Assembly (NCBI GenBank): GCA_963760935.1
Contig: CAVXFB010000006.1
Coordinates: 620,001 to 684,000, forward strand
Origin: CAVXFB01 sp963760935
GTDB taxonomy: Bacteria > Planctomycetota > Planctomycetia > Pirellulales > Thermoguttaceae
Length of the DNA stretch: 64,000 nucleotides
Direction of reading: 5' to 3'
In this document: positions 56,032 through 64,000 of the stretch, in pieces
Numbering within the stretch: the stretch's first letter is position 1
Layout of the letters: every line of letters begins with the position of its first letter
Made by a program: the position numbers and the translations under genes
The notes under the pieces: model-generated
Database searches by the model: none
The model's input: only the letters and a program-made list of their open reading frames with translations
What the model was told of the DNA's origin: nothing

Positions 56032-57288
56032 ATGAAACGCAATGCAACCTATGCTTTGCTCGCGATGGCGATGCTTATTACCGCGCTGTTTTGCGGCGCC
56101 GATTGGATGCGATTTCACGGCCCCAGCGGCGACGCGGTAGCCGACGACAAGGGGCTTCCGACCGACTGGACCGGGGCGAATGTCGCCTGGAAAACGGCGT
56201 TGCCCGGGTTCGGCTCTTCAAGCCCGATCACCGTCGGCGACAAGATATTCATCACGGCATACAGCGGCTATGGCCTGGATAAGGAAAAGCCAGGGAAACA
56301 GGATGCGTTGACGCGGCACTTGATCTGTGTCGACCGTGGCACGGGCAAGATCGTTTGGGAAAAGAGTGTTAAGGCGGATCTGCCAGAGGCAAAATATGGC
56401 GGATTCCTGCTCTTGCACGGTTACGCATCGAGCACTCCTGTGTCCGACGGTGCGTCGGTGTACGTGTTCTATGGTCGAGCGGGCGTGTACGCCTATAACA
56501 TGGCGGGAGACGAACTATGGCACAAAAGCGTCGGTTCGAAAACCCACGTCTGGGGCTCGGCTGCTTCGCCGATCTTGGTTGGCGATTTGGTGATCGTCAA
56601 TGCCAGTGTGGAAAGCGAGGCTGTCGTCGCACTGAATAAGACGACGGGCGACGAGGTCTGGCGAGTTGGCGGCATCAGGCAATCGTGGGCCACGCCCGCA
56701 TTGCTCCACCTTCCCGACGGAAGCCAGGAGTTGGTAGTTAGCGGTCACAGCACGGTGCTGGGAATCGAACCGGCCACCGGAAAAGAACTATGGTCTTGCG
56801 CGGGCGTACCCGACTATGTTTGCCCATCCGTGATAACGCATGGCGACGTAGCCTATGTCTCGGGCGGACGAAAGCAGACGACCATGGCCATTCGCGGCGG
56901 CGGGCGAGGAGACGTGAGCAAGTCTCACAAGTTGTGGGAGCAAAAGAAATGCTCGTTGGTGCCCACACCCGTGTTCTATGACGGACGGCTGTATAACGTA
57001 ACGGTGCAGGGCGTCGCATACTGTCTCAAGGCCGACGATGGAAGCGTCGTCTACGAGGCGCGCGTGCCCGACTTCGCCAACATCTACGCGTCGCCCGTTC
57101 TAGCCGATGGAAAGATCTATGCTGTCAGCCGTGAGAAGGGGGCCGTCGTGCTCGCCGCCGGTGACAAGTTCAAGGAACTTGGCCGCGGGCGATTGGACGA
57201 TAGCAGCGTCTTCGATGGCACGCCCGTGCCGAGCGACGGAAAGCTGCTGATCCGCTCCGACCGCTTCCTGTATTGCATCGGGAAGTGA
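56032..57288 (+). CDS. exported PQQ-propeller (BamB-like) protein
   Basis: A 418-residue protein with a signal peptide (ATYALLAMAMLITALFCG) and a beta-propeller built of PQQ-type repeats. Examples of blades are LICVDRGTGKIVWEKSVKAD, VVALNKTTGDEVWRVGG and VLGIEPATGKELWSCAG. WMRFHGPSGDAVADDKGLPTDW at the mature start is a planctomycete hallmark of these secreted proteins. Role: scaffold or ligand binding in the envelope; no PQQ-binding dehydrogenase domain is visible. ATG 56032 is preferred over an upstream 55987 frame. Confidence 0.85.
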   Translation: MKRNATYALLAMAMLITALFCGADWMRFHGPSGDAVADDKGLPTDWTGANVAWKTALPGFGSSSPITVGDKIFITAYSGYGLDKEKPGKQDALTRHLICVDRGTGKIVWEKSVKADLPEAKYGGFLLLHGYASSTPVSDGASVYVFYGRAGVYAYNMAGDELWHKSVGSKTHVWGSAASPILVGDLVIVNASVESEAVVALNKTTGDEVWRVGGIRQSWATPALLHLPDGSQELVVSGHSTVLGIEPATGKELWSCAGVPDYVCPSVITHGDVAYVSGGRKQTTMAIRGGGRGDVSKSHKLWEQKKCSLVPTPVFYDGRLYNVTVQGVAYCLKADDGSVVYEARVPDFANIYASPVLADGKIYAVSREKGAVVLAAGDKFKELGRGRLDDSSVFDGTPVPSDGKLLIRSDRFLYCIGK

Positions 57289-57392
57289 GGCACTCTTCCC
57301 ACGTGCTCCCGATCGCGACGAAAGACAGCGCCGCCGCTCGCCGACGCGTCGTGCGCCGCCTCACGAATGACAACCGTCATACTGATTAGCGA

Positions 57393-58622
57393 CTACAGCG
57401 AGCCAAGCTTCGAGAAGTTCAGATTCGAAATCACCGGGAACACGCCGTAGATACCGCGGGTGAATACCAGCTCGATGAAATCGTCGGCAACCAGTATCTT
57501 TCCCTTGGGAACAATGATGACGTCGGAGTCATCAATCCAAATTTCGCCCGGCGGGGTCGGTTGATGGCCGAGCAGGGCGCCTTGCAGGTCGATCATCGTG
57601 GCCAACAGCCGCCAATCGTCGCCGCGGCGAAAAACGACAATCTGCCGCAGATTCGCTCCCACGCGCCAACTTTTCGCCATGCTCAGCGCTTGCAGGGCGG
57701 TGGTCGGGCCAGTCAGCTCGAAGCGGCCGGGGTCGTTCACCTCCCCGAGCACATACACATATCGCGGAGCGCGTTGCGAGAGGATTGGAATGATCTGGAT
57801 GCCCTCGACGACTTGGCGATAGCATTCGTTCAGTTCGGTTTGCAGTTCGCCGAGCGTTAGGCCCTGGGCTTGCACGGAGCCGATCGCCGGAAGGGCGATC
57901 GTGCCCTCGGGAGTGATCCGGGCCGACTGGCTCTGGCCGCCGACACCTGCCCGGCGATCGATGGTCGCCCGCAGGTCTTCGAGCTTTGTGTTCACTTTTA
58001 GCGGCGTCACGGTGATCGCCGGTATCTTGTAATACTTCTTGTACAACTCGTCCAAGGCATCGCGAAGTTGCGTCACCGTCCGGCCCGTCGCATGCACCTG
58101 GCCCAACAGTCGCAGCGTAATAGTGCCGTCGGGCTGCAGCAGCAGATCGCGGTTCAACTCGGGATCGCTGAACGATTCCACGCGGATCTCGTCGCCCACG
58201 TTCAGCCTGTAGGGCGTGGCCGTTTCCTCACGCGTCAGGCGGTATGTCATGTCGAGTTGGTCGTCGACGCGGAGGCGATACTCGGGCACGTGCGCCAGTC
58301 GCTCGTGGCCCACGTATTCGCCCTGTGCATACGCCTGCCAAGCGATAGCCCTGGCCGCTTCCCAGCCGCGCCGTCCGTTGCAGGTGGAGCCGTCCACCGC
58401 ACAGATATTGCAGGGCGCGGCCGGGCCCAGTGCCTGGCACAGGAGTATTTCGTGTCGCTCCTCCGGGGGTAGTGAGACGACGCGCGCCGGTGTTGAATCG
58501 GCATGGCGAGGCTCGGCCGAAGTGGCCACGCCCATCGGAGCGACCGTTCCTCGAAGTTCCCAATCCACTTGCCACGACGCCATTGCCAATAATACTAACA
58601 CCGGAAGGGCGAATCGCCGCAT
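57393..58622 (-). CDS. Wza-like polysaccharide export protein (SLBB)
   Basis: A protein of about 409 residues. ATG 58622 (MRRFALPVLVLLAMASWQVD) gives a signal peptide. A cysteine-bearing region (LLCQALGPAAPCNICAVDGSTC) comes first. The poly-export domain follows, YRLNVGDEIRVESFSDPELNRDLLLQPDGTITLRLLG, with a first partial copy VPEYRLRVDDQLDMTYRL before it. SLBB-type domains are marked by YVYVLGEVNDPGRFELTGPTTALQAL and, at the end, DSDVIIVPKGKILVADDFIELV. It forms the outer-membrane or periplasmic export channel and would fit the Wzc-based cluster at 3.6-16.3 kb. No classical lipobox Cys at the mature N-terminus is evident. Confidence 0.88.
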   Translation of the reverse strand: MRRFALPVLVLLAMASWQVDWELRGTVAPMGVATSAEPRHADSTPARVVSLPPEERHEILLCQALGPAAPCNICAVDGSTCNGRRGWEAARAIAWQAYAQGEYVGHERLAHVPEYRLRVDDQLDMTYRLTREETATPYRLNVGDEIRVESFSDPELNRDLLLQPDGTITLRLLGQVHATGRTVTQLRDALDELYKKYYKIPAITVTPLKVNTKLEDLRATIDRRAGVGGQSQSARITPEGTIALPAIGSVQAQGLTLGELQTELNECYRQVVEGIQIIPILSQRAPRYVYVLGEVNDPGRFELTGPTTALQALSMAKSWRVGANLRQIVVFRRGDDWRLLATMIDLQGALLGHQPTPPGEIWIDDSDVIIVPKGKILVADDFIELVFTRGIYGVFPVISNLNFSKLGSL

Positions 58623-58760
58623 GGGGGTCCGGTGTCGGGCAGCAAGCAGCAACGCGGGAACTCGGGGGTAGCAAAAATGCGGTTTCATGTACGTTCTGTC
58701 GTAGGTGAGTCAGAGCGGGTGCTGCTGCAACCGATCTGGCGGCCGCAGCCAATCTGGTCC

Positions 58761-60072
58761 TCATCGATATGTCACTGTTCCCCACGTCCTCCGCTGAGCT
58801 GCTGCCGGCGTGGGGGCCGGCCAATTTGGATCCGACGATGGGGTCGCACCGTCCGATGCCACCGACGCCGTAGGCCGCGCTGCGGTCGGACGCCCACGGA
58901 CAACGGCCGCCTGTCCCGCGGGTTGGCCGACGTTCGGCTGCGCCGCTCGCATGGTCGCCACTGGGACTGGCGTCGCGCCGGGCGAGTTTGGCGTGTTCGT
59001 CGATGTCTTGGCAAAACTTTGCGGATCGACCCAGCGGACCATGTCGTTGGCCACGGTGGGCGATGTTCGCCGCCGCGCCACTTCACGCTCGCGAAGCACC
59101 GTCGCTTGGCGCGAGGCTTGCTCGGCCAACTTGACCTGGTTCATCTGCCGATACACCGTGGCGAGATTCTGCCACCCGACCGCTTGTGGCGAAAGCGAAA
59201 CGCTATACTGCAACATCGCCCGGGCATCGGCGTAATTGCCCGAGCGGGCCAACAATACGCCCAGGTCGTTGGCCGCCATGAAGTTCTTCGGATGCACCAG
59301 CAGAGCCGCCTGAAAGAATACTACGGCCTTCGACTCGGCCGCCACCACCGTGACGACCTTCTTTTCTGCCAAGGCTGTGTGGAGCTTCCCCATCGCATGC
59401 AAGGCCATCGAGCCGGCCACTTCTCGCCCGGCCGCGGCTGCAAATTGTTCTTGAGCAAACGTCTGATAGCACCGCAGCGCCATGATCGGTGTCAGCCCGT
59501 CCACGCTGTCTTTCAGTACGGGCGTACTGTGTGTCACAATGATGCTCGGAAGATCGACGTCGGTTTCCGCTCGCGATCCGCCCGGCAAGAAGTCTTCGGC
59601 TTCTCTGAGCGCAGTTCAGCGCGACCGCCAGGGCATGGGTGTGAACGCTCGTTTCCTGTTCGGTGTCCAGCCCCTCGGCGACCAGTCGCAGAGCGGCGAT
59701 GAACTCCGCGCGGGCAGCGAAATATGCCCCGCGTCCCGCCAGCTCGAAGCCGTGACGTGTAAGCCGATCGGCTTGTTGGGCCGCCTGTTCCAACTGCGCG
59801 GAACGCACCTTGTTCGTTTCGACCAGTCGCAACGGTGAAGAATTGGCGTTCTCCGCGTTCGGTGAGGCTTGCGCCGTGTCGCGCGTCTCGGCCAGAGGCA
59901 TCTCGGTGAGCGTCTCGGCCTCGTGATTCGGCAAGCCTGACGGCGAGGCAGCCAGTTCGGGACCCGGCGTGTCATCGGCCGTCGGCGGCGCAGAGGCCCC
60001 CGCAACTGCTGACAGAACCGTTAGAACCGTCGCAATCAACATTCCCGACACAATCGGCAAAATTCGATCCAT
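58761..60072 (-). CDS. exported TPR protein next to the Wza-like gene (frameshifted)
   Basis: A protein of about 436 residues. ATG 60072 (MDRILPIVSGMLIATVLTVLSAVAGAS) begins with a signal peptide. The first frame continues with an alanine-rich helix region (EQAAQQADRLTRHGFELAGRG). The frame shifts by one base near 59611 and continues ALREAEDFLPGGSRAETDVD, TPIMALRCYQTFAQ, then TPR-like repeats (AVVFFQAALLVHPKNFMAANDLG, YADARAMLQYSVSLSPQAVGW) and a Pro/Ala-rich tail. It lies 138 bases from the Wza-like gene on the same strand and is probably cotranscribed with it. Confidence 0.75.
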
Positions 60073-60280
60073 GCTTCGTCCGTGACCAGGCGGGTGACCG
60101 GGACCGTCCCGACATTCCTTGACGGCCATGCTCATTGGGAGCGATCGGCCGATTATTTCGATGGCGCTGAGCAAAACCCGGTGGCAACGGTCGTACCGTT
60201 GGCAATGTGCCCGAACAGCCGTCACAGCTCCTATTACCGGCATCGCAGGACGGGTGACGGCGATCCCCGATCCCCTTGGA

Positions 60281-61273
60281 ACCTGAGTTCGGGTTAAGCT
60301 GGGGCGGGAGATAAGAGGCAGAGGACGTTGGCTGCACCGGGACCGAGGCGGAGCGAGGGCTTCTTCGGCTGGTGCGTGTAGGCAAGGAGTCCCGCAATCA
60401 GATTCACCACGAAGTTCGTCGGGCTGCGGTGACGTGTGTGCTCGATCTGCATAATGTTTTTCAGTTGATCGTTCACCGTTTCAATCAACGCTCGTTTGCG
60501 AAGCAGGATTTTGTCGATCAGTGGCATCAGGGTGTTCTTCATGTTGCGACGGATATGCGTTACCAACTGCAAACCACGGGGCCACAACAAGTCGAACAGA
60601 TCGGACGAAATGTAACCCTTGTCGCCAAAAAGTTTTCCGACGAGTCGTTTCGTCAGTCCTGGCACGGGACGGCGGTCGTCGATGTTGCCGGGGGTAAGTT
60701 GAACCGCCAGCAGTTCGCCGCACTCGTTGATGACCAGATGGACCTTGAATCCGAAAAACCAGCCCATCGTTGTCTTGCCGATGCGTGCGATTCCGCGAAA
60801 CACGCGGTTCCTCTCGATTCGTTTGTTGCCGCAGACCGCCAAGGCCGTGGAGTCGATGAACGAAATCCCGGTGCATGAGCCGAACCGCGACTTCAGATAG
60901 CCGCACATCAAGACCAGCACGGAAGGCATCAACTCCACAAAGCGTTGATAACTCACCAGATCGGGAAATTCTGGTCTATGAGAGACGCGCAGCATCCGGT
61001 AGAAATGCTTGAAGTTGCGAAAGTTGCCTTGGTGAAAGGCGATCAGGATCGTGATGATCTCGCTGGCGGTCAGGCGGCCTTTTCGGTTGCGCCGCCGTCG
61101 CCCATCAGCCAAAAGTCGTTGCCGCAAAAGAGGTTCCGCCACCAGACAAAAGTCGTCTACGTCACAAAACAGTTTTTCCCAATCCATGGTATTCTCTCCA
61201 GTTGGCTTCCTTGCCAATGACAAGCTGGGGAGAATACCTTTTTTTGTCCCGAAACGTTATCCCGAACTCAGGT
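60281..61273. mobile_element. IS982-family insertion sequence, complete
   Basis: The element is 993 bases, bounded by terminal inverted repeats. The left end ACCTGAGTTCGGGTTAA (60281-60297) matches the reverse complement of 61257-61273 at 16 of 17 positions. It carries one transposase gene on the minus strand. Adjacent flanks read CTTGGA (60275-60280) and CTTGAG (61274-61279). They are similar but not identical, so a target duplication is uncertain. It separates the TPR/Wza pair from the ASCH gene and disrupts no recognisable gene. Confidence 0.85.
60294..61187 (-). CDS. IS982-family DDE transposase
   Basis: About 297 residues, from ATG 61187 with GGAGAGAA upstream. The three acidic residues of the DDE site are seen in SFIDSTALAVCGNKRI, LFGDKGYIS and LIETVNDQL. 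GKTTMGWFFGFKVHLVINECG is characteristic of IS982. The reading frame is intact, so the element may still be active. The C-terminal end reaches the left terminal repeat. Confidence 0.92.
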   Translation of the reverse strand: MDWEKLFCDVDDFCLVAEPLLRQRLLADGRRRRNRKGRLTASEIITILIAFHQGNFRNFKHFYRMLRVSHRPEFPDLVSYQRFVELMPSVLVLMCGYLKSRFGSCTGISFIDSTALAVCGNKRIERNRVFRGIARIGKTTMGWFFGFKVHLVINECGELLAVQLTPGNIDDRRPVPGLTKRLVGKLFGDKGYISSDLFDLLWPRGLQLVTHIRRNMKNTLMPLIDKILLRKRALIETVNDQLKNIMQIEHTRHRSPTNFVVNLIAGLLAYTHQPKKPSLRLGPGAANVLCLLSPAPA

Positions 61274-61336
61274 CTTGAGATAACGCTTGCTTCCGGTTAA
61301 GCTCCCCTTATTCCTTAGCTAACCCAGCCGGCAAAG

Positions 61337-61645
61337 ATGCTGCTCTTTAAGAAGAAATTCTTGCCTGCCATCCGCTGTGGCCAAAAGACACAGACCATCC
61401 GGCTGTGGAAGTGCTGCCGCATGCGCTCTGGCCAGCGCAGCTACATTCCCGGGGCCGGCCACATCCGCGTGCATTCCGTCGATCCGGTCGAACTGGCCGA
61501 GCTTACCGATGCCGACGCCCAGCCTGACGGGTTCGACACGGCCGACCAATTGCGCAGCGAGATCGCCCAACTGTACCCCGAGCAACTGGCCGCCGGTTAT
61601 CGAGCCTACCGGATCGTGTTTGCGTTGGAAGCGAAGGCTTCCTAG
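61337..61645 (+). CDS. ASCH-domain protein
   Basis: A 102-residue protein. MLLFKKKFLPAIRCGQKTQTIRLWK is typical of the ASCH superfamily, a PUA-like RNA-binding beta-barrel; the Lys-Thr-Gln-Thr-Ile-Arg motif lines the putative binding cleft. HIRVHSVDPVELAELT and the end YRIVFALEA fit the other strands. Suggested roles of the family include RNA-linked regulation and amidohydrolysis of modified nucleosides; none can be chosen here. It starts 64 bases from the IS end. Confidence 0.82.
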   Translation: MLLFKKKFLPAIRCGQKTQTIRLWKCCRMRSGQRSYIPGAGHIRVHSVDPVELAELTDADAQPDGFDTADQLRSEIAQLYPEQLAAGYRAYRIVFALEAKAS

Positions 61646-61682
61646 GTGGAAGCGGCCATCGCGCCGGCGTCTGCTGTCTTCC

Positions 61683-62349
61683 CTACCCGGGCGTCCACAG
61701 CGAGTGGACCAGATCGGAAATTGATCGCTGCGCCGCCTGTGGATCTTGTGCGATGCTCAGCACGATCATCGCGACTATCAGCAGCCCAAACGTGATGAGA
61801 GTTACACCTCTTGGGTTGCGGGGCACTTCTTCGCGAGCCAGCACATCCTTTCAGCGCCCGTTGCAGCCGTCGCCAGCCAGTCGGATTCTGAATGCCTCCG
61901 GCCGAGATCAACAGAGTGCTGCGCATCGCCGGAAAACTATCGACGTACAGTTGCACGCCCAACCGCGGCAGCACAAGACTGTCGCCCGCCCAACGGGCAT
62001 CCGTGTCGAGCCGATCGACCAGATCGCCAAGGATCGGCCGCAGTGCATCGAGAGAGAGGTTATAGATTACCAGCCGCGGCTTGAGCGTTAGCAGAACCAG
62101 CGCCACGCACATGGCATACAGCACCAGCAGCAAGACCCAGACGTAGGGCCCAAAGTTTGCCGCCGCCTCGAACGGAAAGAACAACTTCATTGGACCGACG
62201 ATCACCAGCCCAGCTACGGCCAGGGCCAGTGCCGCCGCGTCTCGGGCGCCGGTAACCAACAGCGGCCGACCGGATAGATTGACCGCCCCTAGCAGCAGCA
62301 GGTAGACGGCCACCGGCCCAAGTGCCAGAAACACGCGCAAAGAATCCAT
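61683..62349 (-). CDS. multi-spanning membrane protein (frameshifted)
   Basis: A protein of about 222 residues. ATG 62349 (MDSLRVFLALGPVAVYLLLLGAVN) begins the first of about four or five hydrophobic helices (LALAVAGLVIVG, VWVLLLVLYAMCVALVLLTL). A conserved soluble loop contains VQLYVDSFPAMRSTLLIS. Near 61845-61850 the frame moves by one base; the other frame gives VLAREEVPRNPRGV and then a further helix (TLITFGLLIVAMIVLSIAQD) to the TAG at 61683. The unshifted tail is arginine-rich and not plausible. No family is recognised. Confidence 0.65.
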
Positions 62350-62422
62350 GAGAACGCACAGGGGTATCGAGGTCAACGGTCAAGGTTCAGTGGCTACTAT
62401 ACCATTAAGCCCTAACCGGTGA

Positions 62423-63634
62423 CTACTGTTTCCGCAAGTACCGCTCCGGTTCCTGATTGAATCGCGATTGGCTGGCGGCGCTCGAAAACATGTAGAGATG
62501 GCCGTTGTACACCGCGCAGTGCGCCGTCTTGCCGGGCACCATGCGATGTTCATCCACCGCCACCACCGCATCGTTGCCCGCATAGGCTGGCGCAAATGCC
62601 TCGGGATTGCTCAGAAACTCCCGTCGTTGCGAGGCGCCCGAGAGGCGATAAATGTGGCCTTGGTACACCACCGTCCATCGCAGATCACCGGGCGTCCAGC
62701 GGCCGTGGCGGACCAGGTCCACCGGGCAAAAGCCCTGTAGCGCCACCGTCGGTACGGCCGGCACGGCCTCACTCGCCTCGACTGGGGCTGGTGATTTGAT
62801 GGGGGTCTCGTCCGCCTTTTGGCTCGTCGCCTTGGCCTCGCCATCCGATTCATGGCCGATTTCGGCGGCCGGGCTGCCTTGCGCTGCGCCGGTCGCCTCG
62901 GGCAGCGGCGCCGAGACCGTCACTTCACGCGATTTGGCGTCGCGCACTTCCGACGATGCCGCGACAGACGGCTTCGGTTCAACCGCGGGCGGCGCCGTCG
63001 GCCGGACGTCGGAAACGGCTTTCACGTCGTCCTGCTGGCCGACCGGCTGCTCGAACGCCGCGGCGGCGGCCGTGCCACGTCCGGTTCCGTCCGGCGATGC
63101 GTCCGGGAGCGAGGGATCGTTTTTCGATTGTTGCGGCCGATCTTTCAGGCTTGGCGCGGGAGTCCACCGGGCTCCAGGTTTGCCAGGAAGGACGGGCAGG
63201 CCGGGCAGGCTTGGTCCGAGCTCTGGGGTGCCCGTCGGAGGCGTAAGTTGCAACTCCGGGGGAAGTTCCAGACTCGGCGCGGTCGCAGGGCCAGTGGATT
63301 CGCCGGAAGGCGGCAATATCCCGCCGCCCGACGGCGGCGGCAACATCGGCGCGCCTTGCTGCGGCGCCTGTTCCGGCTGTCCCTCGGGTGTCGGAAGGAC
63401 CGTCCTGCCGATCGATAGCGGATTGCTGATTTCCGGTCGGTATTCGCCCGGCCACTGCCGCCAATGCGTTGGAAAGTAGCCGAAGTTCTGCGAGTTAGGC
63501 ACGCATGAACAGGGGCCGGGCCTCGGATACTTCAGCTTATAAGCCTCCGAGCCCATCGCCTGGCAGAGCCCCGCCGCCACCGCAACGAGAGATAGGACAG
63601 AGGACAGAGGAGAGACGAGAGGGTGACGTGTCAT
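62423..63634 (-). CDS. exported YHS-like protein with Pro-rich linker
   Basis: A protein of about 403 residues. ATG 63634 has AGGAAG upstream and begins with a signal peptide (LSSVLSLVAVAAGLCQA). A long Pro/Gly/Ala-rich linker takes up residues 60-280. The C-terminal ~100 residues hold two YHS-like units. The first is LQGFCPVDLVRHGRWTPGD and YQGHIYRLSGASQRREFLSNPEAFAPAYAGND. The second is short: HCAVYNGHLYMFSSAAS and FNQEPERYLRKQ. YHS modules often bind metal through the Cys, and only the first has it. Its start overlaps the end of a truncated four-helix gene by ATGA. Confidence 0.75.
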   Translation of the reverse strand: MTRHPLVSPLSSVLSLVAVAAGLCQAMGSEAYKLKYPRPGPCSCVPNSQNFGYFPTHWRQWPGEYRPEISNPLSIGRTVLPTPEGQPEQAPQQGAPMLPPPSGGGILPPSGESTGPATAPSLELPPELQLTPPTGTPELGPSLPGLPVLPGKPGARWTPAPSLKDRPQQSKNDPSLPDASPDGTGRGTAAAAAFEQPVGQQDDVKAVSDVRPTAPPAVEPKPSVAASSEVRDAKSREVTVSAPLPEATGAAQGSPAAEIGHESDGEAKATSQKADETPIKSPAPVEASEAVPAVPTVALQGFCPVDLVRHGRWTPGDLRWTVVYQGHIYRLSGASQRREFLSNPEAFAPAYAGNDAVVAVDEHRMVPGKTAHCAVYNGHLYMFSSAASQSRFNQEPERYLRKQ

Positions 63635-63849
63635 TTTTGTAACTTCCTGTTCAGGGAGCTTATCAGTCCGCTGATGAACCGGGCGATTTCGGTCGTCGAC
63701 TCCACTAATTGGGCACTGTGGCAAGAGTTAACATATCGAAGCCGCTCGGCAATAAGTATTTGAGTCTCGGTCTCCTTGACAGACCCGTAAGCCATGCCAA
63801 GGAAGTTCAGGTAATCGCGAGTCGTGTTACGTCCGTGTCCCTCTCCCCT
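63631..63849 (-). pseudogene. four-helix bundle (S23/IVP family) protein, 5' truncated remnant
   Basis: The in-frame segment reads EGHGRNTTRDYLNFLGMAYG, then SVKETETQILIAERLRYVN and on to LISSLNRKLQK, ending with TGA at 63631-63633. This is the C-terminal 60% of the family of four-helix bundle proteins also found in 23S rRNA intervening sequences. Going upstream, a stop codon (TAG at 63850-63852) cuts the frame where the usual N-terminal helix and the IPSNIAEG region should be. No start codon precedes it. It is therefore a remnant or a badly broken copy. Confidence 0.7.
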
Positions 63850-63854
63850 CTACA

Positions 63855-64000
63855 CTAGAGATTCCGCTGTCGATTGTAATTGCGGCCGAGGGTCTGGTAG
63901 CCGCGGATGGTCGAGGCGCTTAGGCCCGAGGTGCCCAAGAGCCGCTCGATCGGCAGCGTGACCTTCACCAGGAAGTTGTTGAACGCGCTAATGTTGTCCT
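63855..64000 (-). CDS. partial gene running off the right edge, unknown
   Basis: The last 47 codons of a minus-strand gene that begins outside the window. It reads DNISAFNNFLVKVTLPIERL, then LGTSGLSASTIRGYQTLG and RNYNRQRNL, then TAG at 63855-63857. The composition and constant coding pattern favour a real gene end. The sequence is too short to identify the family. The remnant at 63631-63849 follows directly. Confidence 0.55.
   Translation of the reverse strand, partial: DNISAFNNFLVKVTLPIERLLGTSGLSASTIRGYQTLGRNYNRQRNL

Noticed and set aside
60275..61279. CTTGGA/CTTGAG as a target duplication of the IS
   Set aside because: They differ at the last two positions; too weak to call without an empty site.

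Overview
The window looks like a chromosomal segment of a planctomycete, probably of the Pirellulales/Pirellula-like group. The base composition is high in GC. Several protein types are characteristic of that phylum: an N-terminal LEPR-XLL-like export motif on a sedolisin, DUF1570-type and PQQ-propeller secreted proteins, a secretin-N-domain protein without a barrel, a short second-type SecA, many small lipoproteins, and short inverted-repeat elements between genes. No rRNA, tRNA or CRISPR array was seen. Assignment to the phylum is an inference from gene content.

Layout. 1-3.6 kb: the end of a GH29 alpha-L-fucosidase, gap (GAPDH) with its own promoter and terminator, a membrane protein, and a small two-gene module on the minus strand. 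3.6-16.3 kb: a minus-strand exopolysaccharide operon. In transcription order it holds a Wzc-type tyrosine kinase, a membrane NDP-sugar dehydratase/epimerase, a Wzx-type flippase, a GT4, a Wzy-like polymerase, a GT2, another GT4, an initiating sugar-phosphate transferase and a DegT-type aminotransferase. The matching Wza-like export protein lies 41 kb away (57.4-58.6 kb). 16.6-20 kb: a sodium/solute symporter, a small membrane protein and galK. 20-20.8 kb: an intergenic stretch with a terminator and a REPIN-like double inverted repeat. 20.8-29.6 kb: nusA-infB-rbfA, an endonuclease III-like protein with a histone-H1-like tail, a TPR protein and yebC.

29.6-36 kb: a membrane protein, a Uma2-like nuclease, hemE, a creatininase-family enzyme, a DUF1570 protein, mazEF with a near-consensus promoter, and a TIM-barrel sugar isomerase. 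36-46 kb: a secretin-N-domain protein and a companion periplasmic protein, an RluB-type pseudouridine synthase, a lipoprotein, manA, a phosphoribosyltransferase, a flavodiiron protein and queG. 46-51.5 kb: small exported proteins, the short secA, a histidine kinase with a four-cysteine PAS domain, and a GlsB/YeaQ-type protein. 51.7-64 kb: a DUF4038 glycosidase-like protein, an S53 peptidase with FG-GAP-like repeats, a PQQ-propeller protein, the Wza-like protein, a TPR protein, an intact IS982-family element, an ASCH protein, a membrane protein, a YHS-like protein, a truncated four-helix-bundle gene and one partial gene at the right edge.

Thirteen genes, among them infB, hemE, secA, manA and queG, are each broken by one or two single-base-scale reading-frame shifts. 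Because infB cannot be dispensable, I read this mainly as indel error in the sequence rather than as pseudogene formation. Each such gene is annotated as one reconstructed locus.
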